DNA of 64,000 nucleotides from Aplectana chamaeleonis (GCA_029168955.1 JAPDOI010000215.1:376001-440000), one strand, 5' to 3'; positions 51,945-63,915 are shown, numbered from the stretch's first letter. A program made the numbers and translations. Notes: generated from the sequence alone by a model not told the origin.

Positions 51945-52567
51945 GATTCTTTCGAAAAGGGGTCTTCCAAGCTAAAGAGGTTCGGTTCGCGTCAGAAACG
52001 TTGCAACAAAAAGGGAACAATAGGAAAGTGAAATAAGTAGAGTGCAGAAAAAGTGAACAATATAATTTCGAAGCGATATTCCCGTTGAACCCTTCTAAAC
52101 AGCGAAAACAAACCGTTGTGGTTTTTTACGAGGAAGAGTTTTGTGTTTTCTAGAAAACGGCTTCTATTCGTTCCATGAGATTTTATGAGAATATTTTTGT
52201 TTGATGCTGTTCTTCTATATCTATAATTTCGCTTCTTCTTACATCTGGAGCTAACCATGTGTGTAAGTCTTTTCGAAATCATCTTCTGTTTTAATGGTAA
52301 GTATTAGGTTTACATGCATATACATTTTAATGGTTCTTACGTAGTCATAACCATTTTCGGGACCACAAAGTGCTTCCGTGTAGAACATCGCAACGACTTG
52401 TTTTCGCTGTTTAGAAGGGTCCACCATGAATATCGCTTTGAAATTATATTGTTCACTTTTCCTACACTCTACTTATTTCACTTTCCTATTGTTCCCTTTT
52501 TGTTGCAACGTTTCTGACGCGAACCAATCCTCTTTAGCTTGGAAGACCCCTTTTTGAAAGAATCCCA
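51945..52567. mobile_element. Long inverted-repeat element (~175-bp arms)
   Basis: The left arm 51945-52122 (GATTCTTTCGAAAAGG ... CTTCTAAACAGCGAAAACAA) is nearly the exact reverse complement of 52388-52567 (TTGTTTTCGCTGTTTAGAAG ... CCCCTTTTTGAAAGAATC). The interior loop is about 265 bp. Repeated frames in the arms are artefacts. A transcript through it would make a long double-stranded hairpin. Confidence 0.8.
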
Positions 52568-53442
52568 ATTAGGGATCTTCGCATTGCTACAACGTGCGGG
52601 AAACCTTGTCTTGGAACCAAGTAACTAATTAAGTTTTTTTGACCTTTTCAAAACGGTCTTTCATTACACATTTTAGTTGTGATACAATAGATTGTACCGC
52701 ACCTAAAAATGGGTCTTCGAAGACCGTTTTGAACTGTCGAATATAGTCAACGAACGAAACTTGAAATTCACGACTACAAGAGATTCAAGAAGAAAAGGGT
52801 TGTATTTGCTGATGGTATTCACCTCTTCACCTATTTCTACGTGAAACATTATATACGTATCCTCACGAGCCTTTTTCGTCAGCCGTTACTGTATTTTGTT
52901 CATCCCACTCTTTGGCTGTTTACAGTGGTAAACAGGCAATGCAAACACTGTCCACTCATCTTCCGTTCCCTAGTCTATCCTTCACGTCTCAGCCTTTTCC
53001 TCTCGACTACGATCACTTTAACAAATCGAAACGGATAAGTGCCTACCAACGCTGACAGAGATAAGAAAACAGTTGCACTCTGATGGAGGAAAAATGACTT
53101 GGAGCTCAAATGTGGCTGCAACAGTGAAGTTCAGGTTTTGTGAACTGTATGCTCCAGCGTTTGAACACCATTCACTTGTGACGAACTCATTGGAGGCTGA
53201 GCAATTACACTTGCATTCTTCAACCAAGTGGGCTGTCCTGAAATTCAATCACACTGATGAGTAGAAACGATAACGTAGAATAGAGCAGCTGCACGTAAAA
53301 TCACCGCAACGCTACCGCTCGCTGAAGTGGACTCTATGAATTACGTCGGCAACGGAACGCATTTGCGAAGCTGCTGAAAAAGCAATACGCTGCTATAGAA
53401 CTGCCACTGATAATTATGTGAGTGGGTTGGGGTATTGTATTC
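52568..53442. other. No supported gene
   Basis: A short inverted pair CAAAACGGTCTTTC / GAAGACCGTTTTGAAC lies at 52650-52735. Opposite-strand open frames at 53018-53264 overlap one another and have no recognisable domain. Confidence 0.45.
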
Positions 53443-53444
53443 TA

Positions 53445-53713
53445 CTGTGCTTATCTGGGCCAAATTCCGGTCCGCAATTGCGTCTCGACACGCTTTGCGG
53501 CCGCACGCGCCCGAGTCAGAAGAGCTTCCAGTGCCGCAGCCGCCAATCTGCTGACTCTAGGTGGGTTTTGGAGACTGGAAACTAAGAAAAATTGCATAAA
53601 AAAGCCACATTGAGTCGGCTTTGGCGCTGGAAACACGACTGACTCGAGCGCGTGCGGCCGCAAAGCGTGTCGAGACGCAATTGCGGACCGGAATGTGACC
53701 CAGATAAGCACAT
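53445..53713. mobile_element. TA-flanked MITE, copy 2 (long, near-perfect arms)
   Basis: The left arm from CTGTGCTTATCTGGGCC through AATTGCGTCTCGACACGC and GGCCGCACGCGCCCGAGTCA is inverted almost perfectly at about 53640-53713. TA stands outside both ends (53443-53444 and 53714-53715). It shares the AAATTCCGG(T)CGCAATTGCG core with the element at 1022-1218. The high arm identity indicates a younger copy. Confidence 0.75.
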
Positions 53714-53715
53714 TA

Positions 53716-55234
53716 TATGCACCACTTGGCTCCGAAAATTAATTTAACCTCAATTTTCCGAACTTTTTGAGTAGAATACTACTGAATCGAAGCCGAAAAC
53801 GGCAGTCTGGGGATACAAATGCACCATACATTAGCCTTATACATATGCTTTTTTGATTTTCAATCACAAGACGCATACAAGGATCATTAGATCACCTCAG
53901 AGAAATCTCTCTCGTCCAACGATTGTCTGTGATTATTTAATTTTGGCTGTCGTGTCCGAGAACGATAACCTGGCTACAGGCAGCGCGAGCGTTCGCGTCG
54001 CGCTACGGTTGCAGTAATTTTTCTGTAGAAGGAAGTGCGTTTGAGTAGTTGCCCACGACTCTGTCAAGGTAATTAGAACACGGGTGCCGCAACGCGACCG
54101 CCCGCGCAGCCCGCAGCCAGGCTGTCACTCTCGAACACGACTATTACGGTCGGCAAGGAACGCAAGAAAAATCCTATCAACATGAAACCGCATTTTGCGT
54201 TGTTGCTTCAGCGCTGGGGTGCGTTTTCATCCCGTCCGTTATAGATCAGCGCACGTTTTGCTGGTCCAGCCACCATCTACTCGTACAATGAAAGTGTGTA
54301 CAGGGAATTGCAAGTCCTTAGATCGCCACGTCAAAATTTCCCCCAGCTGAAAGCTTAAAGTTATGCGTAGGTGCAGCTGAAAACTTAAAGTTAAAAGAAA
54401 CCAAAAACGTCTTGTATCCAAATCAACCTAAAATCGGCGATGTCTGCGAATAACGTGCGGTATTCTAAAGAGCTGTTTTCATCACAAGAATTACGCGATG
54501 CGACGACTAGGAATATCGTGGCATCGTTTTGTGGACCATACCTAAAAACTTGAAAATGTTATTGTAATATTCAGTTCGACATATATGCAACTTGAACCTA
54601 GGGAAATTTCGAATATAACGAAAATCTTTCAAATGAACACAGTGATAACTTCGAGAGATGTCATGCGCAATCAACTAAAGAGTTAGAAGGATTTTAGCCG
54701 TCCGTGTAGAGTCAACAGAAGACTGTTTGCTTCCGCGCACCGTAGCAGACACTGCTCGTACCTGAATCGATTCCGCCTCTCCTAGTCCTCTCACCTGACC
54801 ACTCGGAGCCAACAGACCCGAGCTTCTCCCGTCTTTCTCAGGTTAAACACCATTAGTTAAAATCAGGTTACTTCCTGTATATGTATGCGACGGAGCTCTC
54901 TCTCTCTTGTATTCACTACAGTTTTTCAATTCTGCTATAACAAAATGTTGCCACTCACCTAGAATCAGCGTTCACGATATTTTTCAATCATTTGCTTCAA
55001 AAAACACTTGGTTCCTCACTGAAGATAAAATAAGGATGCAAATGTTCGAGCACATGAAATCGAGTGCTCACACTTCATCTCCCAGCCACCAAAATAACTG
55101 TTTGTAGGAACGGCGAAATCGTTTGTAAACCGGTCCTCTATGTATAAGTTTCAAATTCTTCTGGACAGTTTTCCCTGCTTCCGAAGTGAATCGATGCTGT
55201 TTTTCATAATATATATTATCTATGTTGTTTCGAT
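53716..55234. other. No supported gene
   Basis: A local direct repeat of CAGCTGAAA(G/A)(C)TTAAAGTTA occurs at 54346-54362 and 54377-54393. Otherwise there are only short frames. No exon or transposon end is recognised. Confidence 0.45.
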
Positions 55235-55238
55235 TTAA

Positions 55239-55706
55239 AGGCAGCATACACGCTCGCGAAAGTTGTTGAGATAAGTACGTTACAGGGATCGTACGGGCTC
55301 TAGTAGAACTCTCACGAAGTTGCAAGCGTCAAAGATGAGCTAGAATAACAGTATTTTGGCCGTAGTCACCAAATCATCCTTTCTCCGCCCACCGATACGG
55401 ACTTCGGCCATTAACACGTATATTCAATCCCCGATTACTGTCATTTTGGCTCATTTTTTACATTTGTGAATGCGTATGCGTTCCAGTAAAGACCGTACGA
55501 ATGTATTGCCGTTGTTATCCCAACCCATTTGTCGCTGGCTTCGCTATTTTAGCCAATGCGGTGTAACTCGTCTACTTCTGGACCTATTCACCTTTATTTT
55601 AATCGATTCTTTTTCGACTTTTATCGCCATTTCTCAATACTAACAACTTCAGACCTTCGATTCATTCCGAAAAAAATGATATCATTTTTGAGCGTGTATG
55701 CTGCCT
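55239..55706. mobile_element. AGGCA-family element, same subfamily as 3016-3492
   Basis: TTAA at 55235-55238 precedes AGGCAGCATACACGCTC, and the right end GAGCGTGTATGCTGCCT is followed by TTAC (a decayed TTAA). Interior blocks such as CCGCCCACCGATACGG match 3336-3347 in inverted orientation. Confidence 0.75.
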
Positions 55707-56065
55707 TTACCCTTATTCTTCACCGACCGCGACTTCCAAATTTTCATTCATCGTCGAGGATAACTAGATCGCGCAAATTCAAAGGCAAGTTGCACGGTTA
55801 AAACGGCTGTTGTGTCGTCCTCATGAGAAGATGGATCATCTGGCCACCACAAAAGTTAAATTCAAATGAAATGTCATAAAAAGCGAGCGGAAACGAGTTA
55901 GAGAGGCTGATTACTGTTTGTGCGCTCACCGCCCGCCCAACTATTTAGATTTTGAAGAATGTTGGTTTTGTCGTTTTTTATTCTGCTCTTGAAATAGTTG
56001 CTAATCATTGTAAAAACGCTGCGAACTATTAATTGATTCGGAACTACTACTATACCCTTTCCCAA

Positions 56066-56670
56066 ACGAGATGGCAAGGGACAGAGACTCCCTACACACC
56101 GAGGGAGGAGTTGTCCCGCCTTTTACTGCTCTAATTCCGCTCGGGACCACTTTGCTTGCGTTGAGTGGCGTGACGTTGCAAACTGCAAAAACGGGACAAC
56201 TCCCTCGGTGTGTAGACAGCCCCCGCCCCGATATGGCAAGCGGAGAGTCCAAAGAAGCAGCGCCCTCTCCGCGTCTCTGACATTTTTGGATTACGGTAAG
56301 ACGTCGCGTACGCAAATACGTAGCGTGTCTTAACTCAATCCAAAAACAGATGACTTCGTGCCCTCCGAGCCGTTATCCATATCCTGAAACACTTTCCCTG
56401 CCACGTAAAAAAGAATATCTGTATCGAGAGTGAGTATTACGAGCATTTCGAGCGAAAATTATGCAAAAGAGTATTGAAGCATGTGAAAAAAGAAGTGAGA
56501 ACGTGAAAACTCGTCAAATCCTGTTCTTGGATTACGGTTAGATATGCCACGTATTTGCTTACGCGACTTCTTACCGTAATCCAAAAATTTCAGACGCAGA
56601 GCGAGCGCTGCTTCTTTGGACTCTTTGCTTGCCATCTCGTCTGGGACAGGGTACAGCAGCAACGTACGAG
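56066..56670. mobile_element. Nested inverted-repeat elements (GAGATGGCAAG family)
   Basis: The outer arms (GAGATGGCAAGC ... TCCAAAGAAGCAGCGC ... TTTTTGGATTACGGTAAG) lie at 56205-56350 and, inverted, 56523-56640. A smaller hairpin with CTACACACCGAGGGAG at 56091-56210 interrupts the left arm. Each arm also ends in a self-complementary ~65-bp unit bounded by TTTTTGGATTACGGT (56284-56349 and 56525-56590). Confidence 0.65.
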
Positions 56671-57405
56671 ACGGCAAAGCAAGCAATCACAAAAATCTCG
56701 TTAGTTTGGGGGGGAGGGCTGGCAGACACCCGGTAATTTACCATGGTACTTGTTCTGCCAGATTTTTCTTTAATTTTCTCTTACTTTCATTTTTGTGATA
56801 GCCAGATCTACCTTCTCATGAGGATTACGTAACAATCTTCCTATAGCGAGCCCTACTTTGAAAAGCATCGTACGCGATGAAAACCACTTACCGCTTTTCG
56901 TGTTTGATTATTTGGTTCGGTTCGTCTGAGAACGTTGGAAGACTTTGTTGGGTCAACACTGCACCATTTTGAAAATATTGGAGGTCGGCTGTCTTAAATC
57001 TCGTCGGAAGAAGCCGGCCCTCCTTCGTCATCAGGCACAATTTATCCGCTGTTACGGAGTTAGATTTATTTCCAGTAATCGCGTGTGTCTGCGCGCTTGT
57101 GCTGCGTCTCCTTCTCACGACACTTTCTCGCTGTCTCTATCCTCGCTCTGCACAAGTGCGCGAAGGAACAGAGAAAATTTGGCTCCGAACCAGAGGAAAC
57201 TGCCGGCCACAACTGTTCGAAAAATCGATATGTCAATTTTCAATCATATTATATGCGGTGCACATTAAAAAACAAAGTTACGATAAGAAGAGAATAAAAA
57301 AATATAGTAGAAGCGCACTGAAAACAACGATGGAATCTTGATAGAATAAATAAATAAATAGACTATATAAAAACCTAATAGCCATGGAAAACGAATGAAC
57401 AACCC
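56671..57405. other. No supported gene
   Basis: Overlapping plus-strand frames at 56945-57341 run through all three frames without domain character. An ATAAATAAATAAATAG microsatellite lies at 57346-57361. No repeat boundary is evident. Confidence 0.45.
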
Positions 57406-57406
57406 T

Positions 57407-59051
57407 GAGGCCGGATTCATCATTGAAAAACGGGTTAGCGCCGGCCCTGGGTTAGCCAGACCTGGGTTAGGAAATTGGGTTTGGGTTGGACAACCCAGCA
57501 CCTTCGATTCATCAACGAAAATCTAGGGTTGGTTCCCCGAACCCATTTTTTGTCCGCACGAGAGGCGTCTGCGAATGCACAACGTATTTTCGCGACATTT
57601 CCAATTTGACGTCCAATCAATACTCAATTTTCTTAATGGCCAACCCCTCGTATAACATTTTTTGCTCTTGTCGTGTATCTAGTGTTCGTTTCTCATCCAA
57701 GTAGTCACTGTTTTCACACAATTCGTCTGCTTTTATCGCGGTTTCCATTTTCATGTTCCTCTGCCTATTCGTTTTTTTTCAGGACTCCACAAAGATAGGC
57801 AAGGATACTCACCTCAGCACAAATCGGAAAGGAGGCACTGCAACTTCTGGTGCTGTCTGAAGCCAGACGTAATCCATATTTCGAAAACTTGGTTCAAATA
57901 TGTTCCGTTTTGTTCGAATTCAAGCTGCATCCGAGCAAATTGCGCCATGTAGTTTATCCTTTGTGCTTCAATAACAACCCCTTAAATTCTGAAGTGATTT
58001 TCTGGAAGGAGGGGGGGTCTCAAATTCATCATTATCAAGATTTGCATAGCGCATTAAAAAGTACTTTGTTTTTCTTCTCGATCAAACTAACAGAGAATCA
58101 TGGTTTACACTATGGATGAATTGAGTGCCCTTTTTCAATTTTAGAAAAAGTACTGGCGTGTTGAAATAGGTTGTAGACCAAGTCACTGTACGTAACATCT
58201 GTAGTAACACACTGCAGTGAGAATGTACTCAAATAGGAAAAATAGAACATAATCAATGTTGCAAAACAGAACGGTCCGTGCCTGAGAAAGCCTTTCAATG
58301 GATGCAGTTTGTTTTGAAAATTTACTAGAACATATTCTGATGAAGTTTTCCTTTATATCGATCGCATCTGGCTCCCCACAGCTCCAGAGGGAATAACTTC
58401 CTTCCTCTACGATTTAAAATGAAAACTTAGGGGGACAGAAGAGTAAAAAGAAATTGAAACTCAAAGGAAGGGAGGAACGATAGAACTTCGAAGAAAATCA
58501 AAAGTCGGATGAGAAATGAACACTAGCTAAATCAGAATAGCGCGGAAGAATGCTATGAGAGGCTGGCGGTAGCTTAAATTCGAGTATTCAAAGAAGGGAA
58601 ACAATGAAAGAGGATGACGGAATTATGAGAGGGAAGGCGTGAAGCTTTATTGGAAGTCTCTAGATTCTAAAAGGCTCGAAGATGTATAAAAACTTCCCAG
58701 TCAGTGTTTGAGTCAATAATTTTTAGGTAGCCCATCAAATACGAAGTCGAAAACAGATTCTGACGATCTGTCTTATCACGTATATAAGTAGTAAGAGCAC
58801 TAATAATAAGTGATTGTTAGAAATCACAGCACATTATTTCTGAAATTGGCGCTGGAGCGCGTTATTTAGCTGCTAATTTTGGGTTAGGTTGGGTGTACCC
58901 AGGCTCCCGCATCGGGTTCTCTGAACCCAAACTCAAACCCATTTTCCAAAGGGTTATTAAATTGATGAATGCCGAAAAATTGAGTTGTGACGGCGCTGAA
59001 CCCAACCAAAATCGGCAAACACAGGGTCTGCGCAATGATGAATCCGGCCTC
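57407..59051. mobile_element. 1.6-kb element with 19-bp perfect TIRs
   Basis: GAGGCCGGATTCATCATTG at 57407-57425 is inverted as CAATGATGAATCCGGCCTC at 59033-59051. Subterminal regions on both sides are full of GGGTT(A/T)GG and CAACCC/GAACCC motifs in inverted orientation (57435-57545 and 58874-58998). The interior has no transposase-like frame; the frame at 57850-58119 is unrecognised. The flanks show no clear duplication. Confidence 0.7.
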
Positions 59052-60938
59052 TGGTTTCAACACTAATTCTTCACGAGTTGAGGTTCCCGAAGAACTCTTT
59101 TGCCGTCTCCGTTAACTACACAGATACACACACTCAAGATATGAAAAATAAAAGATGACTTGTTGAGCGTGCCATGTCTTTAGGTTTTTCGCCCACGTCA
59201 AAAGCATTGTCTGCCCAGGGTGAAAACGTTGACAAGTAGCTGTGTCTAAGCCACTTCTCTGAACCATATCGGTGGAAACTGGCATTTTGGCCGCTTCTCC
59301 GCGAATTAGTAACAAATGGTGGAGCTGAAGAACCAAAGTAATTGTAAACAGTGTCTTCGAAGTGTTTTCCGTAACTACTAAATACGTTGTTTGAAAAGCT
59401 TCCCACCACCCGTCTTTGTCTAGTTTCATACTTTTGACGTGCAACAGTTCTTCTTGTTTGTCTAGGTGCAAGTGACTCTAAATATGCTTATTCTTTGCTT
59501 TTTGGGACCTCTGTGTCTGAACATGCTGCGACCCAATGACGCAGCCTAAGGCCCCTTTCAAGGTGCGACGTGATTAAATCGATGTGGGAGGTCTCTTGTC
59601 GATAGAACCACAGTGCGGTCGAACACTTGAGCTCCGTCCATAGCACACGACCAGCGGCAAAGCGTCAGTGCAAACCCCCAGCGTCACTTGACGCTAGGAA
59701 GTTTGCTATAGACGGAACCTTAAAGAGGTCTATTGAACAGGTTCCCACTCAAATCGTTGTATAAAGAAGCAAAACTGTTAAAAATAAATACTAACGATGA
59801 GAAAGAGAACAATGTTTGAGCATCAGTTCATGTAGGAATCGAAAGCTCAAAACAGGGATCTTCTTAGGACAACAGCTAGCGTTCTAGTGTGCCTCCAAAT
59901 GCATTGAGGTTGCCAAATACAACGCCGCTTAAGGTAATTTTTTCAAATTCAGCGTCCGCCCTATGAGCGAAAAAGTGCCATCTCATAGCTTTACTAGACC
60001 TTGAAACCTCTACTTTTCTAGAACCACTCGGGTGACTGACTCTCTACATCTGAGGAAAATATTGGGCTTGTGTCGAGTTTAACCGTACGGAATTTTACAC
60101 AGTATGACTGATATGGAAATGACTAGACCTGGTTGCCAGAACTACCCATGTGACCATGTCGTTTCTGATTGACTACATTCCGGGTACTCGTAAAACACTA
60201 TTCCAGCTGTCCGAATAAGGGTAAAAGAAAAAGTTGTATCTGAAAAGCTGCGAGCTCTCTAGGTTTTATAACATTTATCTGCCGTAAAACGCCTTGAACG
60301 CCCTAATTTCTGGAAATGGGCCTCATAATCGTATTCGATGAATAACGCCATTGAGAGAAGATTGGACGGATTTTTCTGAACTTTCTCAACAAAAAAATTT
60401 AGCTCTCTGAAAACTACTACTTGAGTAGCTATAATAGTGTTTTTAGGAGTAGCCATAAGGTTTTCGATAAAAAAAAACATGGCTACATTGCTAGTTCTTG
60501 CAACCAGGTTTGGTCATTCCCTGGTGAGTCGAATTTCCTTCGTCTGCTTGTAAGAGATTTAAAGTGGATGATAACATTGTGAGTCAGACTACATGGAAAG
60601 TTATCATACATGAAACCGATTGATGTTGTCAACACTTCCGTATGAAGTTGTTCTTCACGCTTCCTAGAATATACTTGGAGTTTAAAATGCGTGTGTTTAA
60701 AACAACAGTTCCATATTCTAGGAATCGCCCAACACATGTTTTGTACGCATCAAGTGCGACATGAGAGGATACCCAGTTGAGAGAGCGCGAAATATGTTAT
60801 ATGTGATCCGCGTGGCTTTATTAGGAACGTTTTCGGAGTACACATCAAATTTCAAATCGTTAGAAGCGAGAAATTCGTGGTCACTTCATTCCCGGACTCA
60901 ATTGGTTTACCTATGTGCAAGATTTTTGTTTTTTTTTC
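59052..60938. other. No supported gene
   Basis: Minus-strand frames at 59112-59471 overlap in two phases with no domain I know. A palindrome CCTAGAATATGG ... GTATATTCTAGG brackets 60664-60722. A short CTGAACACGA-type trace lies near 60310-60350. Confidence 0.45.
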
Positions 60939-60990
60939 TTTATAGGTGATCACTCGAATGGTAGCTTCCATTCGAGTGATCACCTATAAA
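60939..60990. repeat. Perfect 23-bp hairpin with 6-nt loop
   Basis: TTTATAGGTGATCACTCG continuing to AATGG (60939-60961) is exactly inverted at 60968-60990 around the loop TAGCTT. No mismatch is present. It is preceded by a run of T. It may be a transcription-related hairpin, a foldback remnant or an assembly-related inversion. Confidence 0.85.
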
Positions 60991-61422
60991 CATCCTCAAT
61001 TGCCTGTAATACTTTACCTATAAATTCCGTAGCTGAGTTGTCCGATAAGGAGGGAAAGCTTGCAGTGAAAAGCTCACAAAACTCGCTAGATACCAGAATC
61101 ACGCTTCATCGAGAATCCTCGCGAGTGGTCTCGTCTACAGACAAATGGAGACGTCGACACATTTGGTGTGATGTTAGAACGATATTAGAAACCTTTCGAC
61201 ATGCCCAAATCTAAAAGTTTTCGCAAGCCGTCAATATGCTATTTGGAAACCACCGGGCTCTGCTGGTAGTTGAAAGGAGCCTGAGGTTGAGAGTGATTCA
61301 TGCTTCCCAGCGGTAGAGCAAAATTCACCATAAGGAAAAAGCTGATATTATTCAGCACGGGCGAATGGTGAGAAGCTCTTTCGAAAACCTGATATTTTCA
61401 ACTACCAATACTCTGGTAGGGA

Positions 61423-61486
61423 ATGAAGAATCTGTTCTATGAAGAATGCTCAGATTCTATGAAGAATCTGTTCTGTGAAGAATCTG
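61423..61486 (+). repeat. Short tandem repeat of GAAGAATCTGTTCT
   Basis: Three to four imperfect copies of TATGAAGAATCTGTTC lie at 61423-61486 with ~20-40-bp spacing. The open frame here reads MKNLF(Y/C)EE repeats and is not convincing as a gene. Confidence 0.6.
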
Positions 61487-61562
61487 ACGCAAATCCGGCG
61501 AGACTGAAGTGCCAGACTGAAGCCAAAGTGACAGATTCCCGGCAGATTAGCGGTAGAGATAA

Positions 61563-62026
61563 AGGCAGTGTTCACGAAGAAAACGTTGCACGTTTTTTTG
61601 GCCGAAACGTGAGCTTTGGGTCCCTCTAAGACGATTAAGAACGGAAGTGCTACGAAAAACGGCCGGTAAGTGGGTGAAAATCTCGTGGGCCAGCCAACCC
61701 ATTGGGCCACTCCGCCCACGTCCTATAACCGTTGCCCTGAATTCGTGGTTAGATGAGCGATGGTTTCCGATCAAAAGCCGCGTTCTTCCTTTCATTCTCA
61801 ACGTCTCTCTTTACTCAGGTCAGCTCGCACACATCGGCTGCAAAAAACGGGAGTTACCATCCTCAGACAACTCGTCCACAATGCTTCCCTTGCTAAATTC
61901 CGAGGGGCCATAACTCCGCTTCCAGGTGGTCTTGTACGATTCCAGGGACATCATTGAAATTAGCATGGGGCCGTTTCCAAGATAGGCGTAAAAACAGAAA
62001 AACGACTTTTATCGTGGACACTGCCT
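61563..62026. mobile_element. AGGCA-family element, ATAA/TTAA flanks
   Basis: The left terminus AGGCAGTGTTCACGA and right terminus TCGTGGACACTGCCT are flanked by ATAA (61559-61562) and TTAA (62027-62030). Its interior contains segments resembling the 15259-15735 copy (AACTCCGCTTCCAGGTGGTC and GATAGGCGTAAAAACAG versus its complement), linking the GCAGTG and GCACAG subfamilies. Confidence 0.68.
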
Positions 62027-62279
62027 TTAAGGCACTGCCTGGATTCTGCCGAGATCTCAACGCCTCGACCAGGCAAAAGTGCGACAATGCCGAGAATCTA
62101 CCGCGACACTGTTTTGAGTTTTATTTTGCCACGTCGTATCAAGATTCAAACCATCTAGACTTATCAATACATAGCTTCGCAGTCCGCCGCGTTATCGACT
62201 GAACCATTCCCGCTGCTGCGCTAGGGAGCTATCAATGCAATGATGGCTGTGTTGGCTTTCTCGGTGAATATGCGCCAGT

Positions 62280-62450
62280 GTTGGGGTGATTTCCCGGTAT
62301 TTTCGCGGTAAACTAACGACAGCTATTTCTCGGTAGTTTCAAGGACAAATCGTATCATTTTGGCGGTAGTTTCTCGGATCGCGGAGTTTTAGCGTCATAT
62401 TCTCGGTAAATTTGGGTTCGAGTGAATTCTCGGTAGATTCCTCGCATTTT
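62280..62450 (+). repeat. Interspersed TTCTCGGTA motifs
   Basis: TTTCTCGGTAGTTTC-like words occur at least six times with irregular spacing (TATTTCTCGGTAGTTTC, GGCGGTAGTTTCTCGG, ATTCTCGGTAAATT, TTCTCGGTAGATTC). They form a degenerate short-motif cluster rather than a strict tandem repeat. Confidence 0.6.
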
Positions 62451-62639
62451 CTTCCAGAGCAGAACGAGCCAAGTATATCTAGGATTGAATACTTTCCGGT
62501 CTCTCACCACAGCTTTGCCCGCCATTGTTCTGACAATTTCAGATTACTCTCACTTTAATCGGTTACCAACGTTTTTTTCTCTCAAGTTGGTTTTTGTTTG
62601 TTCGGTTTTTGCTCCACATAAAAAGAAAGATAGTTTTTT

Positions 62640-63175
62640 TTGCTAGATAGAACCCAAGAGAATTTCATACACAAATTATTTGCAAGGGCTTTCCAGTTGC
62701 CTTACAGCAGCATACCCAGTTCAACGCACCTGAACAGGGAGTTGTTGCTACAGACATCAGAATCTCGGCGGAAGGTTTGTGATGTCGTCACTGTCGCTAA
62801 ATTATTAACAGATATTATGAGAGTAGATGTTTCTGAATTTTACCGTACAGTGCATTCTAGAACCAGAGGTGGTACAGAGAAAATTTCATATGCAGTCCCA
62901 AAAAGTACACTAAGGTTCTGCTTGTTTACGTGCAGGGCTGGGTCGCTCTTTGTTTCATATAGAAAAGGGATATCTGGCGTTCGTTCCGGAGTGAGATCAT
63001 TCAAACGTATTGCGCGAAGGAAGTTACTGTGTTTTTAGCGGGAAGTTCGGTGATGGGATGGAGATCACTATGTATCAACGAATCATATCTGCGCTCAATC
63101 TATGTATTACTGACTTACTATGTTTCTGTGTTTCTCACGTGGGCCTTATGCATCGTACTCAATAAATAAATGAAT
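62640..63175 (+). pseudogene. LINE reverse transcriptase C-terminus and 3' tail
   Basis: The frame at 62640-63038 reads TQENFIHKLFARAFQLPYSS, SRRKVCDVVTVAKLLTDIMR, VDVSEFYRTVHSRTRGG and FKRIARRKLL. This order (Q.NFT.KLF.R...LPY; RR...D...KLL; SRTRG; final SFK) is the C-terminal end of jockey/CR1-like LINE ORF2. It starts after the RT core, so the copy is 5'-truncated. After the stop come ~120 bp and AATAAATAAATG at 63161-63172, a plausible retrotransposon 3' tail. It picks up where the minus-strand fragment at 27190-27570 ends. Confidence 0.78.
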
Positions 63176-63915
63176 TGGAACATATCTCAGAGGCTAACAA
63201 TGACTTCCAATAATACGTTTTTTTCAGGCCTTTGTTCAACCCTCTCCATATTTTCAAATCTGTTCGCTCGTGAAAATATTTATGATGAAGATGACTAAGG
63301 CGCTAACACTTGAATGTTATTCAGAATAGAGGAGTCCAGATAACCCGCACAGGTGCAGAGCGGAGGTGACATGTCTGTTTCCATACAGGACCCACGTTCA
63401 ACACCTCGTCATATCGCTGAACAACTGAGACGATTCGTACTCCTTGCTGACGCTCCTCAAAACAGTATGCTTCTTGAACGCAGAAAAAACAGTATTCTAT
63501 TTTTCATGCGTTTGCGCAGGTAGGCCCACGAATATGTAGAAGAACTAGAAGAACACAGCTGAAGGACCTCATAAAGTCCTAATCACCTAGGAAAAGACTC
63601 TTTAGAAATTTTCTGCGAAGTATCGATGGTTTCTGGTCCTTGCCTAATTAAGGAAGTTCGGTGTAATAGAATTTTCAGAGCCCGATATGCCTTTCAAAGG
63701 GAGGGTTCACGAGCCTTTGAGTTTCCACCGAGAATCGAAAGGTACAAGATTCACTGCAACAACAGTTCTGAAAAAAACGGGTGGCAACGAGCCATAATTA
63801 GCTCAAATACGGACTCAAAACTTTATGTCACATGGTCACCCCGTCCACCTCCTCGGTGATCTTTCGGTGTGGCTGGCACGCCATACTCAAGTTTAGAGCC
63901 GTATCGGATCAGCAA
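63176..63915. other. No supported gene
   Basis: The region is made of unremarkable AT-rich sequence with a short frame at 63626-63859. No exon signal or repeat end was seen until the AGGCA terminus at 63916. Confidence 0.45.
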
